DNA of 64,000 nucleotides from Bacteroides stercoris ATCC 43183 (lineage in GTDB: Bacteria > Bacteroidota > Bacteroidia > Bacteroidales > Bacteroidaceae). Positions 16,465-24,676 of this stretch are shown one piece after another. The stretch spans positions 1,240,001-1,304,000 of the forward strand of contig NZ_CP102262.1 in NCBI RefSeq assembly GCF_025147325.1, written 5' to 3'. The translations under genes were made by a program, and so were the position numbers. How positions within the stretch are numbered: the stretch's first letter is position 1; each line of letters begins with the position of its first letter. The notes under the pieces were generated by a model, which was not told where the DNA came from, ran no database searches, and was given only the letters and a program-made list of their open reading frames with translations.

Positions 16465-19400
16465 ATGAACCGTATTTCTGTTTTTGCAATTATTTTTACT
16501 CTGTTTATCCCTTTGGGGGCTTACGCGCAATATGCTTCTTCGTCTAAAACTCCGAAGAAAGCAGGTGATTTGATAGAATCCACTTCCTACAATGACCATA
16601 AGCGGGGAGCTCCCCGTATGTTGCAATACTTGCCGTCCGGTGAAGAGTTTGTCTGCGTCAACGGCAAGAACCGCTACACACGTGCTTTGTATGGCGGACA
16701 TACGGCATGGCGCCTGGAAACCGGCGACCGTCCGATATTTGCCACGTATGTCAAGAACGACTGCCGTAATATCCGTTTTCGCTTGCATCTGCCGGACGGT
16801 ACGGTTACACCGTTGGAAGAAACCGATTGGTGCGAGGCGCGTTATAATCCGGGTACGCGTACGTATGCCTTGAAAGACAAGGCATGGGGAGAAAATTGCA
16901 GCCTGAAAGTTTCCGTATTGGCAAGTCTTACGGAAGAGATGGCCGTTTGGGAGCTTTCCGGTGAGTTGCCTGCCGGCTGCGAGCTGGAAGTGTTGAATTC
17001 GCCCATCCGCCGGAAGAAGCTTTCCCGTAGCGGAGATATGGGGGCAGACCCTCCGGGATGTTTTGAGCCGGCAGAAGACGGCACAGTGCTGCAAACACTG
17101 AAATGCCGCTTTCCGGCCGACGGGCATTTGTATGTGGGCATTTCCGGTAATGAACTGAAGGAAATACGGGATGGTGGTGTACAGTATCTTGCCCTTCAAA
17201 AGGCTTGCCGTGAACTGGCCGAACGCATCAGAATCACTACTCCCGATCCTTATTTCAATACGCTTGGCGGTGCACTTGCTGTTGCTGCCGACGGTATCTG
17301 GGGGGAAGAGGGCGTGTGGCTGCATGGAGCTGTCGGCTGGCGTATGCCGTTGAGCGGCTGGCGTGCCGCATACGTAGGCGATGTGTTGGGCTGGCACGAC
17401 CGCGCACGCACTCATTTTGACAACTATGCTGCCAGTCAGGTGACCGAAGTTCCCAATACGATTTCGCATCCGGCACAGGATTCTGCCCTTGCGCTTGCAC
17501 GTTCGGCCAAGATATGGGGAACGCCGCAATACAGCAACGGATATATCTGCCGCAATCCTCGCCGTAACAATCAGATGCACCATTATGACATGAATCTCTG
17601 TTACATAGACGAACTGTTGTGGCACTTCAACTGGACGGGCGACCTTGAGTATGCCCGCCGCATGTGGCCGTTGCTGACACTGCATCTTGCTTGGGAAAAA
17701 CGCAACTTCGACCCGGACAACGACGGCTTGTACGATGCCTACGCCTGCATTTGGGCAAGCGATGCGCTGTATTATAACAGTGGCGCCGTTACGCACAGCT
17801 CTGCCTATAACTATCGCGGCAATAAACTGGCTGCACTGATTGCTGAGAAGATAGGCGAAGACCCCACACCCTATCGGGAAGAGGCCGATAAGATATTGAA
17901 AGCGCTCAACACCCGTCTCTGGTTGCCGGAGAGAGGACATTGGGCGGAATTCCAAGATTTCATGGGCCATCGCCGTCTGCATGAAGATGCTGCCGTATGG
18001 ACCGTCTATCACGCTCTCGACAGCGATGTGGCCGATTCGTTTCAGGCATATCTTGCCACAAGTTACATAGACCGTGAAATTCCTCATATTCCTGTCGTGA
18101 CTTCGGATGACGTGCTTGCCGCCGATGCTGCTTTGCCTGTCAATGCAGGCCCGTACGCTCATTGGCAGGAACAGTTGAAGGCAGCGGGTGCTGTCGTCAA
18201 TGCCGGAAAGTATGCCACTGTGGCCACTACCGACTGGATGCCGTATTTATGGAGCATTAACAATGTGGCCTTTGCCGAAGTGATGCACACGTCGCTCGCT
18301 TATTTTCAGGCAGGACGCAGAGAGGCAGGCTTCAAATTGCTGAAAAGTTCTGTTCTGGACGGCATGTACCTGGGCGATAGTCCGGGCAATTTCGGGCAGA
18401 TAAGTTTCTATGATGCTGCCCGGGGCGAATGTTACCGCGACTTCGGCGACCCTATCGGAGTGGCTTCCCGCGCATTGATTCAGGGGCTTTACGGAATCTT
18501 GCCCGATGCTTTGAACGGTCGTCTGCTGATAAAACCCGGTTTCCCGGAAGAGTGGGAGTATGCTTCACTGCATACGCCGGATATAGACTTTGACTTTAAA
18601 GCGGGCGAAGTGGCTACCGGTAAGTATTCTTCCCGCGACTGTTCGCTTTATACCGTTACACACCGTTTGCCTGCCGTACGGAATCTGGAATTGCAATTCC
18701 CAGCACGTCGTTCGGCTGTGGCGCGTTTGACAGTAAACGGCCAGAATGCAGCGTGGAGACTGGTTGAAAATTCAGTTGGACGGCCCATGCTTTCCGTTTC
18801 CGTTCCTGCTGCTTCCGATGAGGAGGTAACAATCAATGTCGCTTGGGAAGGAGAGTTGCTTGAAGCTCCTGCTTCTGTCGATGCTTATCCTGCAACTCGC
18901 GTCCGTAAGGCGGGACCCGTCAGTTTCATTGCTATGGAACAGGGACAGATGAAATGGTGGGCGCCGGTAGAGCACCCGGTATCCGATAAGGGTAAGAAAC
19001 CTGTTCCGGCAGGTGATTTTAAAGCAGTCGATTCAGCCCGATGCACTCCTGTCGATATGCAGAAAGTGTTCAATGCGAATGTAACGGATATTTTCCGCAA
19101 TGAATACCTGTCGCCGCGTTCTCCGTACACCACGTTGCAGTTGCCCAAACAGGGAATAGGCGAGTGGTGTCATCCGCTGAAGACAGCAGATATAGATGAT
19201 TCGGGTTTGCGTGCCGCTGTGCGTAAAGGCTTGTTGGAGACAAAGCTCGGGATACCTTTCCGTACTCCTGCCGAAGGGCATAACATTGCTTTCACCTCTC
19301 TTTGGGACAATTATCCGGACAGTCTGCAAATTCCCCTGCAAGGCAAGGCTTCCCGTGCCTATTTACTAATGGCAGGCAGTACTAACCACATGCAGTGCCA

Positions 19401-19749
19401 TATCGACAATGGCGTAATCCGTGTGTATTATGAAGACGGTACTTGCGACACCTTGTCTTTGGTGAATCCGGACAACTGGCCGCCCATCGAACAGATATTC
19501 TTTGAAGATGGAAAGTCTTTTAACCGTCATGCACCGTCTCTCTATCGCCTGCGTCTGAAGACCGGTGAACTGAGCAATAATTTCGGTGAGGAACTTGGCT
19601 TTACCGGAGTGTCTCGCGAGGTGGACGGTGGTGCCGCCGTACTGTTGGAAATGCCGTTGAATGCAGGAAAAAAGCTTTCGCACCTTGTACTGGAGACACT
19701 CTCCAATGAGGTGGTGATAGGAATAATGGGCATTACGCTTCAACGATGA
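16465..19749 (+). CDS. Large secreted glycosidase-like protein (DUF4450-like)
   Basis: 1094 residues with a cleavable signal peptide (MNRISVFAIIFTLFIPLGAYAQ). The first 260 residues are beta-rich. Residues about 270-700 form a helical toroid resembling alpha-L-rhamnosidase or GH65-type (alpha/alpha)6 barrels, with GVWLHGAVGWRMPLSGWR, WHFNWTGDLEYARRMWPLL, the acidic FDPDNDGLYDAY and TTDWMPYLWSINNVAFAEV. A beta domain follows, and about 250 C-terminal residues look like an added carbohydrate-binding module. The architecture matches Bacteroides proteins annotated DUF4450, which occur in polysaccharide-utilisation loci; that name is from memory. It is probably periplasmic and works with the preceding lipoprotein. 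Confidence 0.72.
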   Translation: MNRISVFAIIFTLFIPLGAYAQYASSSKTPKKAGDLIESTSYNDHKRGAPRMLQYLPSGEEFVCVNGKNRYTRALYGGHTAWRLETGDRPIFATYVKNDCRNIRFRLHLPDGTVTPLEETDWCEARYNPGTRTYALKDKAWGENCSLKVSVLASLTEEMAVWELSGELPAGCELEVLNSPIRRKKLSRSGDMGADPPGCFEPAEDGTVLQTLKCRFPADGHLYVGISGNELKEIRDGGVQYLALQKACRELAERIRITTPDPYFNTLGGALAVAADGIWGEEGVWLHGAVGWRMPLSGWRAAYVGDVLGWHDRARTHFDNYAASQVTEVPNTISHPAQDSALALARSAKIWGTPQYSNGYICRNPRRNNQMHHYDMNLCYIDELLWHFNWTGDLEYARRMWPLLTLHLAWEKRNFDPDNDGLYDAYACIWASDALYYNSGAVTHSSAYNYRGNKLAALIAEKIGEDPTPYREEADKILKALNTRLWLPERGHWAEFQDFMGHRRLHEDAAVWTVYHALDSDVADSFQAYLATSYIDREIPHIPVVTSDDVLAADAALPVNAGPYAHWQEQLKAAGAVVNAGKYATVATTDWMPYLWSINNVAFAEVMHTSLAYFQAGRREAGFKLLKSSVLDGMYLGDSPGNFGQISFYDAARGECYRDFGDPIGVASRALIQGLYGILPDALNGRLLIKPGFPEEWEYASLHTPDIDFDFKAGEVATGKYSSRDCSLYTVTHRLPAVRNLELQFPARRSAVARLTVNGQNAAWRLVENSVGRPMLSVSVPAASDEEVTINVAWEGELLEAPASVDAYPATRVRKAGPVSFIAMEQGQMKWWAPVEHPVSDKGKKPVPAGDFKAVDSARCTPVDMQKVFNANVTDIFRNEYLSPRSPYTTLQLPKQGIGEWCHPLKTADIDDSGLRAAVRKGLLETKLGIPFRTPAEGHNIAFTSLWDNYPDSLQIPLQGKASRAYLLMAGSTNHMQCHIDNGVIRVYYEDGTCDTLSLVNPDNWPPIEQIFFEDGKSFNRHAPSLYRLRLKTGELSNNFGEELGFTGVSREVDGGAAVLLEMPLNAGKKLSHLVLETLSNEVVIGIMGITLQR

Positions 19750-19772
19750 AACCGTATTTTAAATAAAAGATT

Positions 19773-19940
19773 ATGGAACATTTCAAGAGACTTGCCTTTT
19801 GCATGCTTTACCTCTTCACCTTTATCTGGCAGCTTAGTGCACAAGTTAAGAAGATTCCGCAGTGGGGAGCGGTTCGAGATAGTGTTGCAAGGTACTGCCA
19901 AAGGAACCTTATATCTGATGTTGCGGGTGATAATATAAAT
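19773..19940 (+). pseudogene. Stub of a DUF5060-type glycosidase gene with compensating frameshifts
   Basis: The ATG at 19773 starts a signal peptide (MEHFKRLAFCMLYLFTFIWQ ... LSAQVKKIPQWG). One extra base near 19869 shifts the sensible reading to RFEIVLQGTAKG in another frame; near 19906 the first frame again makes sense (NLISDVAGD). This recreates the start of a DUF5060 domain (W-x-x-FEI-x-L-x-G ... N-P-F-x-D-V). The gene then stops at a terminator hairpin, so nearly all of it is gone. It follows the DUF4450-like gene by 23 bp and was probably the last gene of that operon. The open frame running on past 20,000 crosses attL and is not a real gene. Confidence 0.6.
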
Positions 19941-19970
19941 AAAAAACCACTGCTTTTACAGTGGTTTTTT
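19941..19970. terminator. Bidirectional terminator, original terminator of the tRNA operon
   Basis: AAAAAACCACTG and CAGTGGTTTTTT form a perfect 12-bp stem with a 6-base loop (CTTTTA), working on either strand. It lies 2 bp from attL. Before the element inserted, this hairpin stood directly after the tRNA-Pro 3' end (minus-strand transcription), so it most likely ended the tRNA operon as well as the glycosidase operon. Confidence 0.85.
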
Positions 19971-19972
19971 CA

Positions 19973-19990
19973 TGTCGGAATGAGGCGACT
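19973..19990. repeat. attL: 18-bp copy of the tRNA-Pro 3' end
   Basis: TGTCGGAATGAGGCGACT is identical to 36651-36668, where it overlaps the 3' end of the intact tRNA-Pro gene. The bases beyond differ on both sides (A versus G before, T versus C after). It marks the left junction of the integrated element. Confidence 0.9.
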
Positions 19991-20117
19991 TGTAACCTGT
20001 TTTTCTTCTTTTTCTTCTATTTTGTTTTTGTTTGTGTAAATTGTATGTTTATCAATGTCTTATGAAAATGCTATCAACAAAGAGAAACAAAGATAAAACA
20101 AATAAAATAAAGAATTT

Positions 20118-20171
20118 GCGGAACAAAAACGGAACAAATATAGGAATTGTTCCGCTAATCATGTATCTTTG
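20118..20171 (+). promoter_or_regulatory. Left integrase arm-type site and integrase promoter box
   Basis: Bases 20118-20138 (GCGGAACAA ... CGGAACAAA) recur with one mismatch at 36597-36617 near the other end of the element. GCGGAACAA (20118-20126) is also inverted as TTGTTCCGC at 20147-20155. A -7 box TATCTTTG lies at 20164-20171, 25 bp before the integrase start. These are candidate arm-type binding sites for the integrase or its directionality factor, placed to couple recombination with its own expression. Confidence 0.6.
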
Positions 20172-20195
20172 CTTTTGGATTTAAAAGTGAAGAAT

Positions 20196-21461
20196 ATGGC
20201 AAATATAAAATTTCTCATCCGTGATATGAATGCCGACAATGAGCAAACCATATACATAACTTCCCGCTTTGGTAGAAATGAAAAGCTCATGTATGCCACA
20301 CCATTGAAAATTGAACCTTTGTTTTGGGATGAAAAGAAAGAGTGTGTTAAAAATTCAAAGTATTGTGTCAATAAGGACGAGATTAATGTAGCCCTTAAAA
20401 GTATTGAAGGGAAAATAAACTCTTTCATTGCAGAAGCAACAACAAAAGGTGAACCAATTACTAAAGACAGTCTTAGAAATTTTCTTGATATTCACTTCGG
20501 AAAGAAAGTGGCGGCTGCACATGATTTTCATTCGTTCTTTGAGGAGTTTATCCGGTTATGTGATACAAGAGTAAGCCCACGTAGAGGCGGTCAGACTATC
20601 GACTATAAAACGAAACGTGAGTATGCACGCACTTACTATTATATTCAAGAATACGAGAAGAAAAGGAAAATACGACTGGAATTCCGAAGTATAAATCAAT
20701 CTTTCTTTAGTGATTTTGTTGCTTTCTTGCAAGAACTGGGATTGAGCACTAATACTATTTGGCACAAAACAGTAAGCCTTAAGGCTGTAATGAAAGCAGC
20801 TAATGAGCAGGAACTAACGGATAACACTAAATATCAACTATTCAAAAATGTATCAGAGGAGAGCCAGGCTGTTGCTTTGAGTGAGGATGAACTTGATACG
20901 CTTGCATCTTTTGATTTTTCGCATTCTCCCCGATTGGAACGAACACGGGATTTGTTTCTCGTAGGTTGTTGGACTGGATTACGGTTCTCTGATTTTACAC
21001 GTATTAGAGAAGAAAATATAAAAGACGGGATGATAACCATTCAACAACAGAAAACGAATGAGTTTGTAACCATTCCTTTGCATCCGGTATTCTTACGTAT
21101 TTGGGAGAAGTATAACGGCAATCTTCCAGGTAATATAAGCAATCAGAAATTCAACGATAATTTGAAAGATGTATGTAGGGAAGCCGGGTTAACGGAACAT
21201 GTGATGAAATCAATAACCAAAGGTGGTAAGAAGCAAACTACTATTTATGAAAAGTGGCAACTCGTTTCTTCACATACAGCCCGGAGAAGTTTTGCAACCA
21301 ATCTATATAAATCCGGTTTCCCAAGTATTAGCATTATGCAGATAACCGGACATAAGACAGAAAATAGCTTTCTGAAATATATCAAAGTGACTAAAGAAGA
21401 ACATGCTAAGATGCTGATGGTGCATTGGCAAAAGAAAGGTAGTTTATTAAAAACTGTATAA
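20196..21461 (+). CDS. int: Tyrosine recombinase integrase
   Basis: 421 residues from the ATG at 20196, chosen because the usual Bacteroidetes N-terminal arm domain (MANIKFLIRDMNADNEQTIY) starts there; upstream codons precede the promoter spacing. A SAM-like core-binding domain spans about 95-195, and the catalytic domain about 215-400. Catalytic residues are visible: Arg in CWTGLRFSDF, Lys in IQQQKTNEFV, HTARRSFATNLY (His and Arg), GHKTENSFLKYI (His and the nucleophile Tyr). It integrates the element into the 3' end of tRNA-Pro. It is 205 bp from attL and reads into the element, the standard position. Confidence 0.95.
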   Translation: MANIKFLIRDMNADNEQTIYITSRFGRNEKLMYATPLKIEPLFWDEKKECVKNSKYCVNKDEINVALKSIEGKINSFIAEATTKGEPITKDSLRNFLDIHFGKKVAAAHDFHSFFEEFIRLCDTRVSPRRGGQTIDYKTKREYARTYYYIQEYEKKRKIRLEFRSINQSFFSDFVAFLQELGLSTNTIWHKTVSLKAVMKAANEQELTDNTKYQLFKNVSEESQAVALSEDELDTLASFDFSHSPRLERTRDLFLVGCWTGLRFSDFTRIREENIKDGMITIQQQKTNEFVTIPLHPVFLRIWEKYNGNLPGNISNQKFNDNLKDVCREAGLTEHVMKSITKGGKKQTTIYEKWQLVSSHTARRSFATNLYKSGFPSISIMQITGHKTENSFLKYIKVTKEEHAKMLMVHWQKKGSLLKTV

Positions 21462-21462
21462 T

Positions 21463-22260
21463 ATGGAAAATGCAAGAGCTTTTTTTGATTATGTACGTGA
21501 TTACATGATAGAAGAAATCAAAAAAGGAGAGACGTATAAAGTAAAAGAAGAACTTTATCCATCTTTAGGAAATGTTGACTATTATAGGCTTACTGAATAT
21601 GTTGAAAAAGTTGCTAATAAATTATTTTCAATGTGTAAAGAAGACCGACCGATTTATGCAAAACTAATGATAGAGTGTATAAATATTTATTATGGTATTT
21701 GCTATGATAGTGTGGAAATGGTTACGACTGACGTTATAAATAAGAAGACAGGTAAATCCCGAAAAGAAAAGGAGTATGTTTATATTTATGAATTTAAGGG
21801 GGAGAAATTTGATATGTCTGCTGCTATGTCAGATATTGATGATTTTGTGGAAGCTGTATTTGGGTTATTCTTAGATTTTGGGGTAGATGTCTATTCTATA
21901 ATAAAAAAATTAGAAGAAAAAGCCGCTCGTTCCGATTGTTATGATGAGTTAGAGGACATATTAGCTTTTGCTGCTAACGGTCCAGTTTTTAATTTGAATA
22001 AAGGAATACGTAAAAAGCTGCCAAGAGCAAAAACAACGGAACAAGTGGATGTTATTAGAACTTTTATCAAAAGTGCTGGTGTAAAGTATAAGGACGATAC
22101 AGCCTTAGCGGAGTTTATATCGTGGCTTTGTGGCGGCACGGAGGATTCTGTTAGAAAGAATGGAATAGTGCCTAATACCGGTTACGGAAATGAAAAGGAA
22201 TTGAAGAAGCAATTTGCCAATATTGGAATAGATTATGATAAAGGCACTATAAAACATTGA
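21463..22260 (+). CDS. Unknown protein following the integrase
   Basis: 265 residues, starting one base after the integrase stop, so likely co-transcribed. The sequence is helical and charged with no signal peptide or membrane helix. The N-terminal region (MENARAFFDYVRDYMIEEIK) is acidic; the C-terminal region ends in TGYGNEKELKKQFANIGID, where a phospho- or DNA-related motif cannot be identified. No family is recognised. Position next to the integrase suggests an accessory role in maintenance or recombination, but that is a guess. Confidence 0.7.
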   Translation: MENARAFFDYVRDYMIEEIKKGETYKVKEELYPSLGNVDYYRLTEYVEKVANKLFSMCKEDRPIYAKLMIECINIYYGICYDSVEMVTTDVINKKTGKSRKEKEYVYIYEFKGEKFDMSAAMSDIDDFVEAVFGLFLDFGVDVYSIIKKLEEKAARSDCYDELEDILAFAANGPVFNLNKGIRKKLPRAKTTEQVDVIRTFIKSAGVKYKDDTALAEFISWLCGGTEDSVRKNGIVPNTGYGNEKELKKQFANIGIDYDKGTIKH

Positions 22261-22272
22261 TGTGATATAAAA

Positions 22273-22321
22273 ATTGTCATATGACAATGAATGTGACACC
22301 ATAAAAATCACTATATTTTTG
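22273..22321 (+). promoter_or_regulatory. 16-bp palindromic operator and -7 box before the excisionase-like gene
   Basis: ATTGTCATATGACAAT (22273-22288) is a perfect palindrome. A TATTTTTG box at 22314-22321 fits TAnnTTTG and lies 26 bp before the ATG at 22348. The palindrome sits at about the -33 region, which suits a repressor site controlling the replication module. Confidence 0.6.
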
Positions 22322-22347
22322 CATCCATAGAGTTAAAATAATAGCTT

Positions 22348-22656
22348 ATGGATGCAAATTTTTTATCCCCCAATGCAATGTTAATTCAAGGCGCAACAAT
22401 GAGTGACCTTGAGAATATGATGAGCCGCATTCTTGATAAGAAGCTGGCTAATATAATAGAATCTACTCCCAAAGTAGAGGACTTTCCGAAAGACATACTG
22501 TATAAACGCAAAGACGCAGCTATACGGTTGCAAATTTCCTTACCTACCTTAGACGCATGGACGAGAGCTGGCATTATTAATGGCCGCCGGATAGGTACAC
22601 GCATTTACTACACAGAGAAGGATATTAACAATGCTTTGAAAAAGGCGTGTAAATAA
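22348..22656 (+). CDS. Excisionase-like MerR/HTH_17 DNA-binding protein
   Basis: 102 residues. The C-terminal half is a winged-helix of the HTH_17/excisionase type: LYKRKDAAIRLQISLPTLDAW followed by TRAGIINGRRIGTRIYYTEKDI. Such proteins act as recombination directionality factors or as small regulators in Bacteroides elements. The stop codon overlaps the next gene's leader, starting a tightly packed run of four genes. It may help excision together with the integrase, or control the replication genes downstream. Confidence 0.75.
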   Translation: MDANFLSPNAMLIQGATMSDLENMMSRILDKKLANIIESTPKVEDFPKDILYKRKDAAIRLQISLPTLDAWTRAGIINGRRIGTRIYYTEKDINNALKKACK

Positions 22657-22670
22657 TGGAGGGCGTGACT

Positions 22671-22949
22671 ATGAAAGAAAAGAAAAAGGTAGCCTCATCG
22701 ACTACCAATCTCCCCAACTACGAGGGCAAAGATACTAATTCTTCCCGAAATATCAGGGCTGTCAGAAAACTATTTTTATCAGGCGATAAATTTACAGCCA
22801 GGCGGATTAATGAACTGGTAGGCTTTAATGATGCCCGTAAGGCTATTTCTGAATTACGCCATAAGGAAGGCATGAACATCCAGGATATTCGGTTGTCAAA
22901 CGGTTGCAAATTATACTGGCTGGCAGAGAAAGGGGGACACAATGAATGA
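22671..22949 (+). CDS. Small winged-helix DNA-binding protein
   Basis: 92 residues from the ATG at 22671, preferred over 22656 because GGAGGG (22658-22663) is then at proper Shine-Dalgarno distance. After a basic, disordered N-terminus (MKEKKKVASSTTNLPN), residues about 35-88 look like a small winged helix (FLSGDKFTARRINELVGFND, then ELRHKEGMNIQDIRLSNGCK). It overlaps the next gene by 8 bp. This kind of protein is frequent in Bacteroidetes prophages next to replication genes; the specific role is unknown. Confidence 0.7.
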   Translation: MKEKKKVASSTTNLPNYEGKDTNSSRNIRAVRKLFLSGDKFTARRINELVGFNDARKAISELRHKEGMNIQDIRLSNGCKLYWLAEKGGHNE

Positions 22950-23232
22950 AGAAAGTAAAATCTCCCAAATAAAACTGTTATCAGAGTGTTTTGCGGAATC
23001 CCCTAAAACCATGTATCAGGCCGAGCGGGAAACAGGTGTAAGGATTGCCAATATTTGTCGTTTTATAGACAAGATGAAGAAAAGCGGCAATATCCGTAAG
23101 GTATCATCCGGCAAATGTCCCATATCACACAGGAAAGCCGGATTCTATACGAGCAACCGGGAATACTTCAAAGACGATAAACAGCCTTCACTTTTTTGTG
23201 ATTTCTGGAACGGTATAAAATTAAAGCCATGA
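22942..23232 (+). CDS. Second small winged-helix protein
   Basis: 96 residues with a good Shine-Dalgarno (AGGGGG) before the ATG. The core ISQIKLLSECFAESPKTMYQ plus AERETGVRIANICRFIDKMK and the following basic wing (GNIRKVSSGKCPISHRKAGF) resemble a winged helix that reads out a replication or regulatory site. Its stop overlaps the start of the helicase-like gene by four bases (ATGA), so it is translationally coupled to it. It may load or regulate the DUF3987-like protein; this is inferred only from position. Confidence 0.7.
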   Translation: MNEESKISQIKLLSECFAESPKTMYQAERETGVRIANICRFIDKMKKSGNIRKVSSGKCPISHRKAGFYTSNREYFKDDKQPSLFCDFWNGIKLKP

Positions 23233-24551
23233 ACATAAGTGTAAATAACAAAACTTTGTCCGATGTGCTTGTATTACCTATTGACGGGCTTTCAGCAAAT
23301 ACACAAGAGATAATTAGAGAAGTGTCGGAAGTGTATCAGTGCAGCCGTGATATAGTACTGGCTGCAATGTTTAGTGCGGTCGGTGTAGCAGTCGGCAAAA
23401 AAATAAGGATTTCCGATAGCAAGTATTTTAACTATCCGTGTCTTTGGGCGTGTGCAGTCGCCCCGTCCGGTTCTAACAAGTCCACCCCTGTACGCTTCAT
23501 TCTGCAACCTTTAAAGGATAGGGACGCAAACGAATACAAGGCATACAGGGAAGAGCTGAAGGTTTTCAAGGATTCAAAGGATGAGCATAAGGAAAGACCG
23601 ATATTCAGGCAGTTGCTTTTAAGCGATTCCACACCCGAAGCGAGGAACCAGGTATTATCTACCAGCCACAACGGAATATTGCTTTACAGGGACGAAATAA
23701 AGGGCTTTCTTGACGATATAGGACGATATAACAAGAGTGGCGAGGTAAGCCAATTATTATCGGTCTTTGATTCTGATAACATTGTAATAAACCGAAAGTC
23801 AGATGATACGCTATTAGTCGAAGAGCCATTTATGGGTGTTTTAGGAACAATTCAGCCTGACGTACTTGCGGACACATTCGGTAACGACCTGCTTATGAAC
23901 AACGGCTTTAATCAAAGGTGGCTATTCGTTTACCCGGATGAAAATCCGTCTGCAATGTATTCGGAGAAGTCTATCAGCAAAGAGGTACGGGAAGCATGGA
24001 GCAGTTACATTAATGCTTTATTGGATGCAGATTTCAAGGCTGGTGGATGCGATACGGTCTATATCATTGATGAGGCAAAACGTCTCTATATCGAATACTA
24101 TAACGAATTACAGGTAAAGAAGCAAAGTACGGATGATAGCTACATGTGTGCCGTATATTCAAAACTGCAAATCATAGTGGAACGCTGGGCTTTGATAACA
24201 CACCTGTTAGGAGATAATACGGGTATGAGCCGTATTTTGCCGAAAGAAATGGAGTATTCAATCAGATGTATGGGTTACTTCGAGAGATGTGCGGAAAAGG
24301 TGTATATGAAGCTGACGGAAAACAGAAAACAGCCGGAAGCGAAAACAATGGGTAAAGAGGAAATGATAGCTAATGTTTACCATTTGACTAACCCGGTCAG
24401 TCAAAGCGCTGTTGCTGATGCGATTGGGGTTTCAAAGCAATACATATCAAAATGCCTAAAGAAATACCCTAAGTTGACAGGTTGTCGGTTGACAGATACT
24501 GAAAGTGTTGATATACAACAAGATATAAACAAAACTGCGTCAACCTTGTAA
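23229..24551 (+). CDS. DUF3987-like helicase/replication protein
   Basis: 440 residues. A P-loop-like segment lies at about 75-85 (AVAPSGSNKST), and an acidic LLYRDEIKGFLDDIGRY fits Walker B of DUF3987 proteins, found in primase-helicase pairs of Bacteroides prophages and islands. The ending carries an HTH (SQSAVADAIGVSKQYISKCLKKY). The usual Lys-Thr/Ser of Walker A is present as NKST. The gene is coupled to the winged-helix gene before it, and the VirE-type primase-like gene follows after 125 bp. The two probably replicate the excised element. Its last 80 bp contain the GTTGAC repeats. Confidence 0.8.
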   Translation: MNISVNNKTLSDVLVLPIDGLSANTQEIIREVSEVYQCSRDIVLAAMFSAVGVAVGKKIRISDSKYFNYPCLWACAVAPSGSNKSTPVRFILQPLKDRDANEYKAYREELKVFKDSKDEHKERPIFRQLLLSDSTPEARNQVLSTSHNGILLYRDEIKGFLDDIGRYNKSGEVSQLLSVFDSDNIVINRKSDDTLLVEEPFMGVLGTIQPDVLADTFGNDLLMNNGFNQRWLFVYPDENPSAMYSEKSISKEVREAWSSYINALLDADFKAGGCDTVYIIDEAKRLYIEYYNELQVKKQSTDDSYMCAVYSKLQIIVERWALITHLLGDNTGMSRILPKEMEYSIRCMGYFERCAEKVYMKLTENRKQPEAKTMGKEEMIANVYHLTNPVSQSAVADAIGVSKQYISKCLKKYPKLTGCRLTDTESVDIQQDINKTASTL

Positions 24552-24660
24552 CTTGTGGTTTTTCAAAAGCTTAAGCATAGAGATAGACTGATAAAATTGC
24601 ATAAACACCTATAAATTAAAAGTTTAATAGTAACAATCCGACAACCGGTCAACCGTCTAC
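24471..24660. repeat. GTTGAC/GTCAACC repeat cluster between the replication genes
   Basis: Two direct copies of GTTGACAG (24473-24480 and 24488-24495) lie at the end of the helicase-like gene. About 150 bp later the inverted form GACAACCGGTCAACCGTC occurs at 24640-24657, just before the primase-like gene. The same motif recurs in two other gaps of this element. An origin or a binding site for an element protein is possible. Confidence 0.5.
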
Positions 24661-24676
24661 TAATTTTTATAAGATT

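Noticed and set aside
19773..20039. 88-residue ORF crossing attL
   Set aside because: It is the frameshifted DUF5060-type stub running through a terminator and attL into the element.
24571..24660. Small gene between the helicase-like and primase-like genes
   Set aside because: No frame with a start codon and coding character is seen; only repeats are present.
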